IMG/VR virus record: IMGVR_UViG_3300008116_000485
Span: 1 to 29,894 of that record
Length of the DNA stretch: 29,894 bases
DNA from: a virus
Direction: 5' to 3' (one strand)
Shown here: positions 9,113 through 17,307 of the stretch, piece by piece
Layout of the letters: each line of letters opens with the position of its first letter
Position numbering within the stretch: the stretch's first letter is position 1
Program-made: the position numbers and the translations under genes
Notes under the pieces: model-generated
Databases searched by the model: none
Told to the model about the DNA's origin: nothing
The model's input: the letters and a program-made list of their open reading frames with translations, nothing else

Positions 9113-10792
9113 TCACGACACTGTTTTTTGGATAAGTACTCGTCCACCACTACCATATTCAGTTGGACGAGCTGATCTACCCACACCCGTAGGAATATTA
9201 GTAATAACGGCTTCAACCAACTGCTTTGGTCTAAACGGAGGTTTGCTGCATTTCAATTGTAACACCTCAAGGTTATATGTGCCCTCACTACCTCTTCCAT
9301 CGAAAATGTCTATAATCGCAGTATAATTATTTGAAGAATTTGGTTGTTGTGAAACTTTGACTTCACCACGACCTGTCCACTTTAACACCAAGTTTGTATT
9401 GTATGGACCTACGCCATTGTTAGTTACTTCACTTACCACTCTTGGTAAAGTTCCACGATATACCTCATTGGAATATGTAACTTTATTTGATTGTAATGTA
9501 ATTCTCAATGTGTGATCTACGTTTCCTTGGAATTTGAAAATGCTTATAGGATTAACACAATCTTCAGATGGACCCGTATTCTCAACAGGTCCACGGCAGT
9601 TGTTATAGTCTAACTGATTGTATGCATCACGACTTGTCCAAACAATTCGACCATCGTAAATAATAACGGCGGCAACACTATGAGGACCGCCCCAGTTCTT
9701 GTAGAACAATTCCACATTCTTCCAACCTTCAGTGAGTTGAACCGTTTTTGGATGGTCTGATTGATATACATCCAACTGTACATTATATGGAGATTGTGCA
9801 GTGACATTTGTCAAATCTATCTGACGTACACCATCAATAGCGAAATAACCGCTGTTATCTGCCGCAAATTTCAACGTGTATGTTCCAGTATATGGAAAAT
9901 AAACTTGATAATTCAATGTGTCCGATGATTCAGTCTGAAATGACTCACCTACTTTTTCACTGTACACACCATATGCATACATTATTGGGCTCTTACCCAC
10001 ACCGTATGTTGGCCATACAGTATCATATTTACCATATAAGTAAAACAACTCTTTACATTCTTTTACAGGTGCAACAACCTTTTGTACTGCAAGTTGATGT
10101 ACAGGAACAGAAGTTGTTACCACTGTTACTTGAACAGGCATTGACACTGGTGTCACCGGTTTAAGAACAGAAGGCGTTGGTACCGCAAAATCCAAAGGAG
10201 GAGACAGCTGAATATCTTGTTGACGTTGACATTGTTCAGACGGTATCAAACCAGATTGTGCACCAGTCAATGTAGTGGATGGTGCCTCTGATTGAACTTC
10301 CGTGTTAGTTGTCGTAGTCTCAGCTGTGCCAGATCCCAAACCAGTGGATGACGCATCAGATTGAATTGCATCTTGTGACTTTAACGGTAGATATGGAAAC
10401 ATGGTATTAAAGTCACTGACGGCTTTACCCTCTCCAGCTTTGATACGCAACTGAATGATGGTATCTTTACTTGCTGAAATCAAAGCATCTTTTCCAGACG
10501 AATTACTCATTTTTGACAATTCGGTTGTCAATGTTGTAATTTTATCTTGGAGAGTTTTCTTCTCTGATTTAAGAGTTGTAACTTTTGAGTCTTCTTTTGG
10601 TTCAATATCCTTAAACTCAGAGACATTGATATCGTAGACGTTTGTTATAGAATTGAGTTCATAAACATCTTGAGTTAACGTAACAGCAAAATATTTCTCT
10701 GTCGAATCAACAATAATCAAATTACCAAACTCGTCAAATTGATTATCATATGATCCATCCCTTTTAAATGCGTTTTGAGTTTCAGTGATCAT
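9113..10792 (-). CDS. Tail protein with coiled coil and PA14-like domain
   Basis: A 559-residue protein. Residues 70-96 form a short coiled coil (repeated Lys/Leu/Thr heptads). Residues 145-235 are a Thr/Ser/Val/Pro-rich linker. Residues about 245-385 resemble a PA14 sugar-binding beta-barrel: YTLKFAADNSGYFAIDG followed by LTEGWKNVELFYKN, the usual pair of strands in this family. A further beta region runs from 400 to 559. PA14 domains are common in adhesins and glycosidases, so the protein may touch the cell surface or decorate the baseplate. Its ATG overlaps the stop of the DNRLRE gene by four bases, so the two are translationally coupled. It could also be an assembly scaffold with a lectin-like fold. 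Confidence 0.7.
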   Translation of the reverse strand: MITETQNAFKRDGSYDNQFDEFGNLIIVDSTEKYFAVTLTQDVYELNSITNVYDINVSEFKDIEPKEDSKVTTLKSEKKTLQDKITTLTTELSKMSNSSGKDALISASKDTIIQLRIKAGEGKAVSDFNTMFPYLPLKSQDAIQSDASSTGLGSGTAETTTTNTEVQSEAPSTTLTGAQSGLIPSEQCQRQQDIQLSPPLDFAVPTPSVLKPVTPVSMPVQVTVVTTSVPVHQLAVQKVVAPVKECKELFYLYGKYDTVWPTYGVGKSPIMYAYGVYSEKVGESFQTESSDTLNYQVYFPYTGTYTLKFAADNSGYFAIDGVRQIDLTNVTAQSPYNVQLDVYQSDHPKTVQLTEGWKNVELFYKNWGGPHSVAAVIIYDGRIVWTSRDAYNQLDYNNCRGPVENTGPSEDCVNPISIFKFQGNVDHTLRITLQSNKVTYSNEVYRGTLPRVVSEVTNNGVGPYNTNLVLKWTGRGEVKVSQQPNSSNNYTAIIDIFDGRGSEGTYNLEVLQLKCSKPPFRPKQLVEAVITNIPTGVGRSARPTEYGSGGRVLIQKTVS

Positions 10793-11793
10793 CTTACAAC
10801 TTTGAAATAAGTATTATTGTCAAACACGTCAACAGCACCATTTAATTCTGTCTTGATCAAAATCTTAAAGTACCGTTCTTGTGGTAATCCCGACATATCC
10901 AACATAAAATAATTACCAGAAGAATCACAACTCAACTTTGTACCCTCATCAAAATCAATAATGACTTCTTCAGTCTCAGTATCTTTAATTGAATAGTATG
11001 ATGTTGTTGGCAAATACTTAGGTGTCAAATGTGCACTTTGTTGTGTAGCTTTAACAAAATTCTTGAGTGGGAACTTTTCTCTTGCAAACACGTTTATTCT
11101 CACAACACTGTTGCTCTTGTATTCTTTCTTGACATTCTTTAATATCACAGCAAGTTGCGTATCATCAGTTATTGGACTCAAACTGCCTGTTACGAATAGA
11201 GAGTCGTCATAAACTACATCTACATACGGAGTATAAATCGTGTTGGTTTCTTTTCCATAAAATCCAAGATTTCCGTTGCTTACGTTTTGGGTGTTTAACT
11301 CTTCGGAAGTTAATAAAATGAATCCTTCGTTTGGAACGCATCCACACATCCATGACTTGACGATAGGAGTAACATCCATTTTGATGTCAGATGATTCGTA
11401 TCCAAAACTCTGTGACATGATCAACGAACTTCCAGTATAAAGAGTTGAACAAAAACTAGATGTTGGTACTGTCGCTGAATTTGGTACAGAATAATACCAA
11501 GTTCCGCCGCCGTTTCCAAATGCAATAGATTTATTCGATTCGTTGGTCAGATAATCATAAAGATCTTTGGTTGGATTTGAAGGATACCACCGTGTTCCTC
11601 CAGTAGAACTATAGTCTCTATAGTTCCAACTTGCGCCAGTTGTAGAACCATTGTCAGCAAATCTACCATTTCCCATTTCCCAACTTTGACTTATAGGATA
11701 TGCGTAAAGTGTGTATGTCAATGGAAGTTCTTTTTGTTGAAGTACTTTCATGTTCAATACAAACTTGGGATCAGAAATATCCGTAAATATCAC
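10789..11793 (-). CDS. C-terminal part of split DNRLRE-domain tail protein
   Basis: This frame carries 334 residues from a GTG at 11793, but its real beginning probably lies in the preceding gene. The segment LPLTYTLYAYPISQSWEMGNGR, then GASWNYRD, MDVTPIVKSWM and GFILLTSEE, is the middle and end of a DNRLRE beta-sandwich, a domain seen in phage structural proteins. The first strands of that domain (SKDTYVTN, NFGIDELL) are encoded upstream at 12355 in another frame. A +1 shift at the TTC before the upstream stop would join them into a 521-residue protein. Residues 200-330 form a second beta-rich region that may contact neighbouring tail proteins. If GTG is instead a true start, a GGAA-rich stretch ahead of it could serve as ribosome site. 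Confidence 0.7.
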   Translation of the reverse strand: MIFTDISDPKFVLNMKVLQQKELPLTYTLYAYPISQSWEMGNGRFADNGSTTGASWNYRDYSSTGGTRWYPSNPTKDLYDYLTNESNKSIAFGNGGGTWYYSVPNSATVPTSSFCSTLYTGSSLIMSQSFGYESSDIKMDVTPIVKSWMCGCVPNEGFILLTSEELNTQNVSNGNLGFYGKETNTIYTPYVDVVYDDSLFVTGSLSPITDDTQLAVILKNVKKEYKSNSVVRINVFAREKFPLKNFVKATQQSAHLTPKYLPTTSYYSIKDTETEEVIIDFDEGTKLSCDSSGNYFMLDMSGLPQERYFKILIKTELNGAVDVFDNNTYFKVVR

Positions 11794-11800
11794 CTTCCAT
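11770..11800 (-). other. Candidate +1 ribosomal frameshift site
   Basis: On the coding strand the upstream frame ends GGA TAT TTC TGA T. If the P-site Phe tRNA slips one base, skipping T at 11773, the next codon is GAT and translation continues DPKFVLNMKV, the expected continuation of the DNRLRE domain. A shift-prone pyrimidine codon followed by TGA and a pyrimidine is the same logic as bacterial prfB (CTT TGA C) and eukaryotic antizyme (TCC TGA T). A GGAAGG stretch lies about 16 bases upstream, further than the prfB stimulator. No experimental proof is available from sequence alone. Confidence 0.5.
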
Positions 11801-12355
11801 ATTTCCAGAAATACCGTACAGACTTCCCGAAAGATTTGTCACAATACCTGTCAAACTGCCAGAAATATTTCCACTGATAGATGACCCGGATATATCGCCT
11901 GAGAAATCAGTTACACTACCACTAGCGAACAAAATAGAAACTGTTTCATCTGTGTACGTATTACCATTCAACAAAGCGCTTGCAACGTGGCCAGAAACGC
12001 TTCCAGTTACAGTTCCAGTGAAACGTGTCGTTGTGAAGTTGGCACACGATGCCGTTGGATTTGCGTACGCCACCACAGTACCGTAAACTACGGATATTTC
12101 GTTGGGTGTATCCAACGCAATAACGTTGGTGGTACTGCCTGTAAAATATCCTACCAATGATCCACTGAAATTTACAACATTATTGATGATGTAATTGTCT
12201 GAATCTAAACTGCCTGATTGATATTTGACAACAGATTTGACGCTTGACGCAACCGAACTGATATTCAACAGTTCATCAATACCAAAATTTTTGTTTTCAA
12301 AGTTGGTAAAGTTAGTTACGTATGTGTCTTTAGATGGAAAAATAAAGATATGCAT
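11771..12355 (-). CDS. N-terminal part of split DNRLRE-domain tail protein
   Basis: A 194-residue frame starting at ATG 12355. Residues 1-40 (FPSKDTYVTN, then NKNFGIDELLNISS) match the usual opening strands of a DNRLRE domain. The remainder, residues 60-194, is a low-complexity insertion of repeated S-G-S-L/V-x-G and S-G-N/D-I units, likely a beta-helical or spike-like excursion. The frame ends at TGA (11771-11773), 23 bases inside the next frame, which resumes the same domain. It starts immediately after the gp6-like gene. Either it makes a separate short protein or, more likely, ribosomes shift +1 near its end. Sequencing error is the main alternative explanation. Confidence 0.7.
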   Translation of the reverse strand: MHIFIFPSKDTYVTNFTNFENKNFGIDELLNISSVASSVKSVVKYQSGSLDSDNYIINNVVNFSGSLVGYFTGSTTNVIALDTPNEISVVYGTVVAYANPTASCANFTTTRFTGTVTGSVSGHVASALLNGNTYTDETVSILFASGSVTDFSGDISGSSISGNISGSLTGIVTNLSGSLYGISGNMEGDIYGYF

Positions 12356-12356
12356 A

Positions 12357-14312
12357 TTATACTGATGTGGCTTTTATGTCTACGTCTGGGTATTTAAGTT
12401 CAAACACACACGGATCAAGAGATGGATAAACGATTTTATTTACGGTTGCAGCATCAATGTTATATTCTACATCCGAGTACGTTCCATTTCTTGATGTCAA
12501 ATTATTGATCTTCAGATACGCAACAGATTGAACTCCTTCCACTTTGGCGATTTCTAATTCCAATTGACTCAAGTTAATTGGTTGATTGAATCCCCACAAA
12601 TCAATATTAAAGAAATCCTTGATAGTCTGTACACAATTTGCCAACACTTCTTTTTTGTTGAAATTGTTGTAAGTGACAATCTTAAAATCCACACCAATAT
12701 TGATGATATAACCATCAATCAAATTGATACCGTCAGTCATCATACGATATCTACTCAAATATTGACGAAGATTATGCAACAATGCTTGATTTGGCTTTGT
12801 CAAGTTTTTGTTTTCATCATAACTCAACAAATACAAATTAACTGAAAATGGATTCTTCAGATTACCACTAATTTGTCGATTGCTGATCACTTCATTGTTT
12901 TGTGTCAACTGTCCCTCGACAATAGAATTAGCGTTCAAGTTGTTGTCGGATATTACCGTTGCTTTAGCTACCGATCCAAACTTGGCGGGCATAGCGTAAC
13001 TACGAGCAATATAATCATCAGCAGTCACAACACGATTTTGAGCTGCAAAAAACGCAGTGGCGTTTTGTTTAACTTCGTCACTTGATTCGGGTCCGTCACC
13101 ACCAACAGCAGGAACATTGTTTTCTGCTGCCAATGAATTACGTACTACCTGAAACAAACTTTGTTCTGCATTTGACAATACCGAGATGTCATTTTCGTAT
13201 TCAACACTGACGATTTTGTTGATATCTCCAGTTTGACTGTTTGATTCAACTCCACCACCAACCAAATATTTGACCGTAAATTGAGTACCTTGTTTAGGAT
13301 ACACACCAAACGAATCAGAATTAACAATGTTTGACGGGTCAATATTGACATTCAAGTTGTTCAAATTTGACAAACTCACACCAAGAATTTCAGCTGATGG
13401 AATAACAATTTCATCATTCACACCCTGATTTCCCGGTCCAAATTCTAAATACGTCAAATTGTTTTGGTCAATATTTGTAACAAATTTGCGTTGAGTTCTC
13501 AACAACTTAACGATATTTGGAACGGAAGATTGATATTGAATGAATCGATCATCGTTCAAAGATACGTTTTCATATGATGTTAACACAATATCTTGAGCAA
13601 GATATTCAACTTCATACCAAGGTACGTTGTCTTGATCACGTACATCCAAAATTTCAAGAACGTTTGGTTCATCCAAATACAATTTGTAGTATGGAGTACT
13701 TTCGTTAACAATAAAAGTCTTAGTTACAATTTGTCCAGAAATTCCGTTTGCGGTTTTCTTTATCAAAAAGAACTGTGGAATACCATATTCATCTCTGGAA
13801 CTTACCGTTATTTCTCTTGGAGAATTAACAGTATCCATAGAAAAATCAATAACATCAGCTGTAACAAATGCTACTCCAGCACTGTTAATTAACTGCATTC
13901 CAGATTTGATACGTAGAGTATACTTTTCATCAGGAACATATTCACCCACGTCGTTTTTAATTGATGGCACCAATTGATACACATCAAAGTTGGTTAACGA
14001 AGGACGAGATACCTTTGGCTTATATCCCAAGAATTTGGATAATGCTAGTACGTTTTTACGTTCTTCGGTGTATGGAAACAAACTTTCCTTGAACTGTTGA
14101 TCCAAGTAAAATGAAAGTACATCTCCAACATAGGCAGCCATATCAATGAAGATGGTACCGGGAGAAGAGTCTGAAAAATCCTGATAGTTCTTTGGAAAAT
14201 ACGTCTTGGTATACTCAATCAGGTTCTTCTTAAACTGAGAAAAATCTCTGTTCAAATAAGATATGTCCTTATTTGTTAGAGGTTTAAATGTTTTCTGTGT
14301 AGTCGATGCCAT
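12357..14312 (-). CDS. Baseplate wedge protein, T4 gp6 / P2 J-like
   Basis: A 651-residue protein that should build the inner baseplate ring. The N-terminus is diagnostic: SYLNRDFSQFKKNLIEYTKTYFP, then SSPGTIFIDMAAYVGDVLSFYLDQQFKESLFPYTEERKNV (written here in parts), LALSKFLGYKP, which is the conserved opening of gp6-type wedge proteins. Around residues 410-440 the segment AFFAAQNRVVTADDYIARS is the second conserved J/gp6 motif. The C-terminal part (residues 500-640) has the alternating beta/helix pattern of the family. It is directly downstream of the gp25-like gene, the order found in P2 and many myoviruses (W then J). The length matches T4 gp6 (about 660). Start at ATG 14312 with a weak GGAAAATAACTAATT leader. 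Confidence 0.93.
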   Translation of the reverse strand: MASTTQKTFKPLTNKDISYLNRDFSQFKKNLIEYTKTYFPKNYQDFSDSSPGTIFIDMAAYVGDVLSFYLDQQFKESLFPYTEERKNVLALSKFLGYKPKVSRPSLTNFDVYQLVPSIKNDVGEYVPDEKYTLRIKSGMQLINSAGVAFVTADVIDFSMDTVNSPREITVSSRDEYGIPQFFLIKKTANGISGQIVTKTFIVNESTPYYKLYLDEPNVLEILDVRDQDNVPWYEVEYLAQDIVLTSYENVSLNDDRFIQYQSSVPNIVKLLRTQRKFVTNIDQNNLTYLEFGPGNQGVNDEIVIPSAEILGVSLSNLNNLNVNIDPSNIVNSDSFGVYPKQGTQFTVKYLVGGGVESNSQTGDINKIVSVEYENDISVLSNAEQSLFQVVRNSLAAENNVPAVGGDGPESSDEVKQNATAFFAAQNRVVTADDYIARSYAMPAKFGSVAKATVISDNNLNANSIVEGQLTQNNEVISNRQISGNLKNPFSVNLYLLSYDENKNLTKPNQALLHNLRQYLSRYRMMTDGINLIDGYIINIGVDFKIVTYNNFNKKEVLANCVQTIKDFFNIDLWGFNQPINLSQLELEIAKVEGVQSVAYLKINNLTSRNGTYSDVEYNIDAATVNKIVYPSLDPCVFELKYPDVDIKATSV

Positions 14313-14314
14313 AA

Positions 14315-14704
14315 TTAGTTATTTTCCAAAAACATTTCGATTTGAGCCTGATCGTTATTGACAGAAATGGTCAAATTAATGTATAATCTATAAATATCCA
14401 CGTCTTCTTTTTTTAAAACTTTAATGTCAATATTATCAATAGTTGCAACTGGAATCCAAAAGTTGATGTCAGTTGTCAAAGATTGTTTAACACGTTGTGG
14501 TAACGTTGTGTCATTTGGATCAAACACAAAGTTATTCAATGAGTGTCCAAAGGTAGGTTGCATACGACGTTCTCCCTTTCGTGTGTTCAAAAGGTTAATT
14601 ATGTTCGTTTTTACCTGTTCCAAAGTGTAAATGGTCTGGTTGAAAAATCCTCCAGCACCATTTTGAATAGGTAATGTCAACCCAATTGGATATAATGTTG
14701 CCAT
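14315..14704 (-). CDS. Baseplate wedge protein, T4 gp25-like
   Basis: A 129-residue protein of the gp25/lysozyme-like (W) family, which nucleates sheath assembly on the baseplate and is homologous to a type VI secretion component. The hallmark segment is INLLNTRKGERRMQPTFG, with the conserved G-E-R-x-M-x-P-x-F-G near residues 43-54, followed by LNNFVFDPND. The C-terminus has the expected beta strands IDIKVLKKEDV and YINLTISVN. Length fits the family (about 130). It sits two bases upstream of the gp6-like gene. Despite the 'lysozyme-like' name in some annotations, this family is structural. Confidence 0.93.
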   Translation of the reverse strand: MATLYPIGLTLPIQNGAGGFFNQTIYTLEQVKTNIINLLNTRKGERRMQPTFGHSLNNFVFDPNDTTLPQRVKQSLTTDINFWIPVATIDNIDIKVLKKEDVDIYRLYINLTISVNNDQAQIEMFLENN

Positions 14705-14705
14705 A

Positions 14706-15125
14706 TTACATCATTGATACAGACCCAGATGAAAGTCCACCAGACTTCTTTTTATCAATTGCCTTCATCAATGCTGAATAATTCTTTGTTAATGCTTGTG
14801 CTACAACGGGTGGTGCTTGTTCAACATTATCCATTACAGATGGTGCAGCCAGTTCCGATGTTACCATACCACCTTCTTTTGGAAGTCCACCAACAGTCTC
14901 ATTCAACGCCTTATTTAGAAGTTCGTTACTTGTATACTTCTTATACTCTTTCTTTGGTTGAACAACAGGTTGTACTGGAGTAGATGTGGTCTTTATCTTT
15001 GGAGCAGTATTGATCACCTGTTGTTCAGGTTTAGCAAAAATCTCTGAAAGAACTTCAGGAATTGCTGCACGTACTTCTTCCTTAACCATCTCTCTAATCA
15101 TTTGTCTTAGTAGGTCTTTTGTCAT
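14706..15125 (-). CDS. Small helical tail-operon protein, unknown function
   Basis: From ATG at 15125 this gives 139 residues. A longer form from TTG at 15143 is possible, but the ATG version starting MTKDLLRQMIREMVKEEV is the better start. Residues 1-35 are an amphipathic helix rich in Arg, Glu and Ile (LLRQMIREMVKEEVRAAIPEVLSEIF). A Pro/Thr/Gln linker follows at 40-65. The C-terminus contains NYSALMKAIDKKKSGG. The domain is not recognised. It lies between the spike gene and the gp25-like gene, a place where baseplate hub adaptors or tape-measure chaperones may be found. Confidence 0.7.
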   Translation of the reverse strand: MTKDLLRQMIREMVKEEVRAAIPEVLSEIFAKPEQQVINTAPKIKTTSTPVQPVVQPKKEYKKYTSNELLNKALNETVGGLPKEGGMVTSELAAPSVMDNVEQAPPVVAQALTKNYSALMKAIDKKKSGGLSSGSVSMM

Positions 15126-15164
15126 ATTATTATTAAATATCAAGATTTATAGTTCAAAATGTAC

Positions 15165-16865
15165 TTATGTTTCAGTTTCCAAAACATCTACAACTTGTCT
15201 ATTACGACGATCTATACCGAAAAATCCACCCGGAACACCATCACCCGTCTCAACGTTAACACTAACGGGTTGTGATCCATCCTGTATTGTTGCACCATCT
15301 TGACCCGGAGCATATCCACCACCGGTCAAAAATACACGTCTGCTCATCAATGTTGACAATCGGTTTTGCAATTCCTGTAAATCAAATAACTGAACTGGAA
15401 TTTGGGTAAATGGAAGTGAAGCACCTCCAGCGTCAGGATGTGAATGAAAATACCAATGTACGTGAGTTTTTAACCATTCACACAAATCAAACAACCAATC
15501 AACCGTAGTTTGTCCTAACAGTGCAGGTTCGTTGGTTTCATTGTATTGTCCCAAATAAATCACAGGACTGTTAAATACTGTTTTAGTATTGGTAGTCATT
15601 ACAATCTGTTCGTGAGCATCAACTGTATATTCACTGTCTGTAACAATAGCATATCGTTTCTTAGAAAAATGTATGGTCTCAGAGAATCTGCTACTTAAAA
15701 TCAACCGATCCGTGTTTACTATCAATTGGTCTTTATTTAGTATCGGATAGTTAAACGTTGTAGCACCATCAGGACAAAATGCGGCAACCTCTTCACGTAC
15801 ATCATTACCAAATAGCTTTTTGTAACACGTTGTAACGTATTTAGAAATAGTACAACCAGAAGTGATGTGAATTGAAGTACCGTCATTGTTAATATCTTCC
15901 AGCAAAAATCCACCAGTATTTCTTTCTGGATGTGTCAGATCAGATGGATCAATTGGTGGAATGGGTGGCAACCTATCATGAAGTTTGATTTCTTTGTCTT
16001 TTCTCAAAGGACGTTGACGGTTTCTAAATAAAATCATTGGATTTCCACCACCAACTTCATATACATTATTGTAGAAGTTATTGGTTTTCTTTTGTCCAAT
16101 GTTATAATCAGCATATCCCTTTTCAAAATCGTGTGCGGGATTTGTGCTATATGCTTTATCGTTTTCACGATTATCGTCATATCCACCAAATCGAATTGAT
16201 TGACCGAATCTACTTTCAATCAACGTATCACCTTCAAAACGTTTCAATGAACGAATGTAAGGATTGTGCAAAAAATATCTACCTAGAGATCCTTCAAACC
16301 CATAACCACCTTCAGCCCTTAGTTTGCTTACTGGTCCTTTGTAATCAATAAATGGATCATCTGGTGACTTATACTCTTCACGGTTGCCCATGTTAGCACC
16401 ATACGTTTGTTCAAAACCAATATCAGCATTATTGTTTATGAAATTTTTGTAGTTGATTTTACGAGTATAATACAAGTTTTCGTTATATTTTACTACACCG
16501 ACAATTTCGTTTACAAGAGGATATTCTGATATATTGTTTTCTAAAGGAAGTGCCCATGGAAGTCCTTCTTTAGGTAAAGTTGTTTGTGTATTTAACAATC
16601 GCAACTTAACACGTCCAACCCACGTATAATCAAAGTCATCTATGGATGGTTTTTTTCCAATGTAATTTTCTGGCCATTGATCTGGATCCAAATAATGTCC
16701 GTTTTCACTAATTTCAGGATGCGTTTCATCCAGAATGATATCAAGAACTACAGCTGGTTCAAACTGCGGTGTCTGTGAAACATCTGTAAGTAAAAACTTC
16801 AGGTCTCTTTTTGTTGCCAAAAGATTTACATCTTTTGACTGATCCATTGCGATAGGAGCATTCAT
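15165..16865 (-). CDS. Baseplate spike/hub protein with OB-like domain
   Basis: A 566-residue protein, probably the central spike or hub. Residues about 79-125 (YTWVGRVKLRLLNTQ, then LPWALPLENNISEYPLVNEIVGVV) have the look of the OB-fold found in gp5 and gpV spike proteins: a Trp-Ala-x-Pro-Leu turn followed by a P-x-x-x-E-x-V strand. Residues 350-440 are beta-rich and end in repeated hydrophobic strands. Near residues 466-485 the sequence HVHWYFHSHPDAGG carries the clustered His residues typical of spike or baseplate proteins that bind metal. I see no lysozyme domain, so peptidoglycan cleavage would need another protein. It precedes the gp25 and gp6 genes as in P2-like clusters (V, W, J). Confidence 0.75.
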   Translation of the reverse strand: MNAPIAMDQSKDVNLLATKRDLKFLLTDVSQTPQFEPAVVLDIILDETHPEISENGHYLDPDQWPENYIGKKPSIDDFDYTWVGRVKLRLLNTQTTLPKEGLPWALPLENNISEYPLVNEIVGVVKYNENLYYTRKINYKNFINNNADIGFEQTYGANMGNREEYKSPDDPFIDYKGPVSKLRAEGGYGFEGSLGRYFLHNPYIRSLKRFEGDTLIESRFGQSIRFGGYDDNRENDKAYSTNPAHDFEKGYADYNIGQKKTNNFYNNVYEVGGGNPMILFRNRQRPLRKDKEIKLHDRLPPIPPIDPSDLTHPERNTGGFLLEDINNDGTSIHITSGCTISKYVTTCYKKLFGNDVREEVAAFCPDGATTFNYPILNKDQLIVNTDRLILSSRFSETIHFSKKRYAIVTDSEYTVDAHEQIVMTTNTKTVFNSPVIYLGQYNETNEPALLGQTTVDWLFDLCEWLKTHVHWYFHSHPDAGGASLPFTQIPVQLFDLQELQNRLSTLMSRRVFLTGGGYAPGQDGATIQDGSQPVSVNVETGDGVPGGFFGIDRRNRQVVDVLETET

Positions 16866-16866
16866 A

Positions 16867-17232
16867 TTACGACTTATTAATCTTTATTTCGGAAGATGTG
16901 TTAATAACTTCAATTTCTTTCATGAGTTGACGTTTTTCATCTTCTGTCAAAAACCCAGTCATTTCTCCGTCAGCACCAACTGTCTGTTTGGACAAAATAC
17001 GTTGAATTACTGCTGCCAATTTAACCAACTGTTCATCGTTCTTTACTTGCACATCCAAGTATTCTTTTATCAATGGAACAATCATTAATGCGTCATTTGC
17101 TGTCTTAATCAATGATCTAAGATCACTAATAAGAATATCAAGTTGATCCCGATTATTTTCGGAATTTTTTACAATATCCTTGCAAAGATCCGAAAACTTC
17201 TTGTTTTTGTATATTTCAATATCGTTATCCAT
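16867..17232 (-). CDS. Small helical protein at the head of the baseplate operon
   Basis: A 121-residue protein that is almost entirely helical by composition. It has a KKFSDLCKDIVKNSENNRDQLDILISDLRSL region at residues 11-42 with heptad-like spacing, a second helix at 49-90, and a Lys-rich end. No catalytic motif or membrane segment is visible. It is the first gene after the terminator at 17260, with a TATTTATA element 16 bases before its ATG, so it opens the transcription unit that continues into the spike and wedge genes. It may be a structural or assembly factor; I do not recognise the family. Confidence 0.7.
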   Translation of the reverse strand: MDNDIEIYKNKKFSDLCKDIVKNSENNRDQLDILISDLRSLIKTANDALMIVPLIKEYLDVQVKNDEQLVKLAAVIQRILSKQTVGADGEMTGFLTEDEKRQLMKEIEVINTSSEIKINKS

Positions 17233-17248
17233 GCTAAGTATCTATTGT

Positions 17249-17256
17249 TATAAATA
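17249..17256 (-). promoter_or_regulatory. Candidate phage promoter octamer TATTTATA
   Basis: On the coding strand TATTTATA lies directly after the terminator of the sigma-factor gene and 16 bases before the ATG at 17232. This is the likely start of the baseplate transcription unit. The same octamer class occurs before six other unit starts here. Confidence 0.5.
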
Positions 17257-17259
17257 GAA

Positions 17260-17283
17260 AAACCACTCTTTTTGGAGTGGTTT
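17260..17283 (-). terminator. Intrinsic terminator after the sigma-factor gene
   Basis: Coding-strand stem AAACCACTC / GAGTGGTTT, nine perfect pairs with a six-base loop, followed by TTC. It is 25 bases after the stop of the sigma-like gene. The flanking A-tract also gives U-richness on the other strand, but no gene ends there. Confidence 0.85.
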
Positions 17284-17307
17284 TCCTTATTTTATTTTAA
17301 AACACTA

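Noticed and set aside
14315-14704. Lysozyme activity for the gp25-like gene
   Set aside because: The family is named lysozyme-like in some databases but works as a baseplate structural protein.
15126-15143. TTG start for the small helical protein
   Set aside because: The ATG at 15125 gives a better start and removes a low-complexity prefix.
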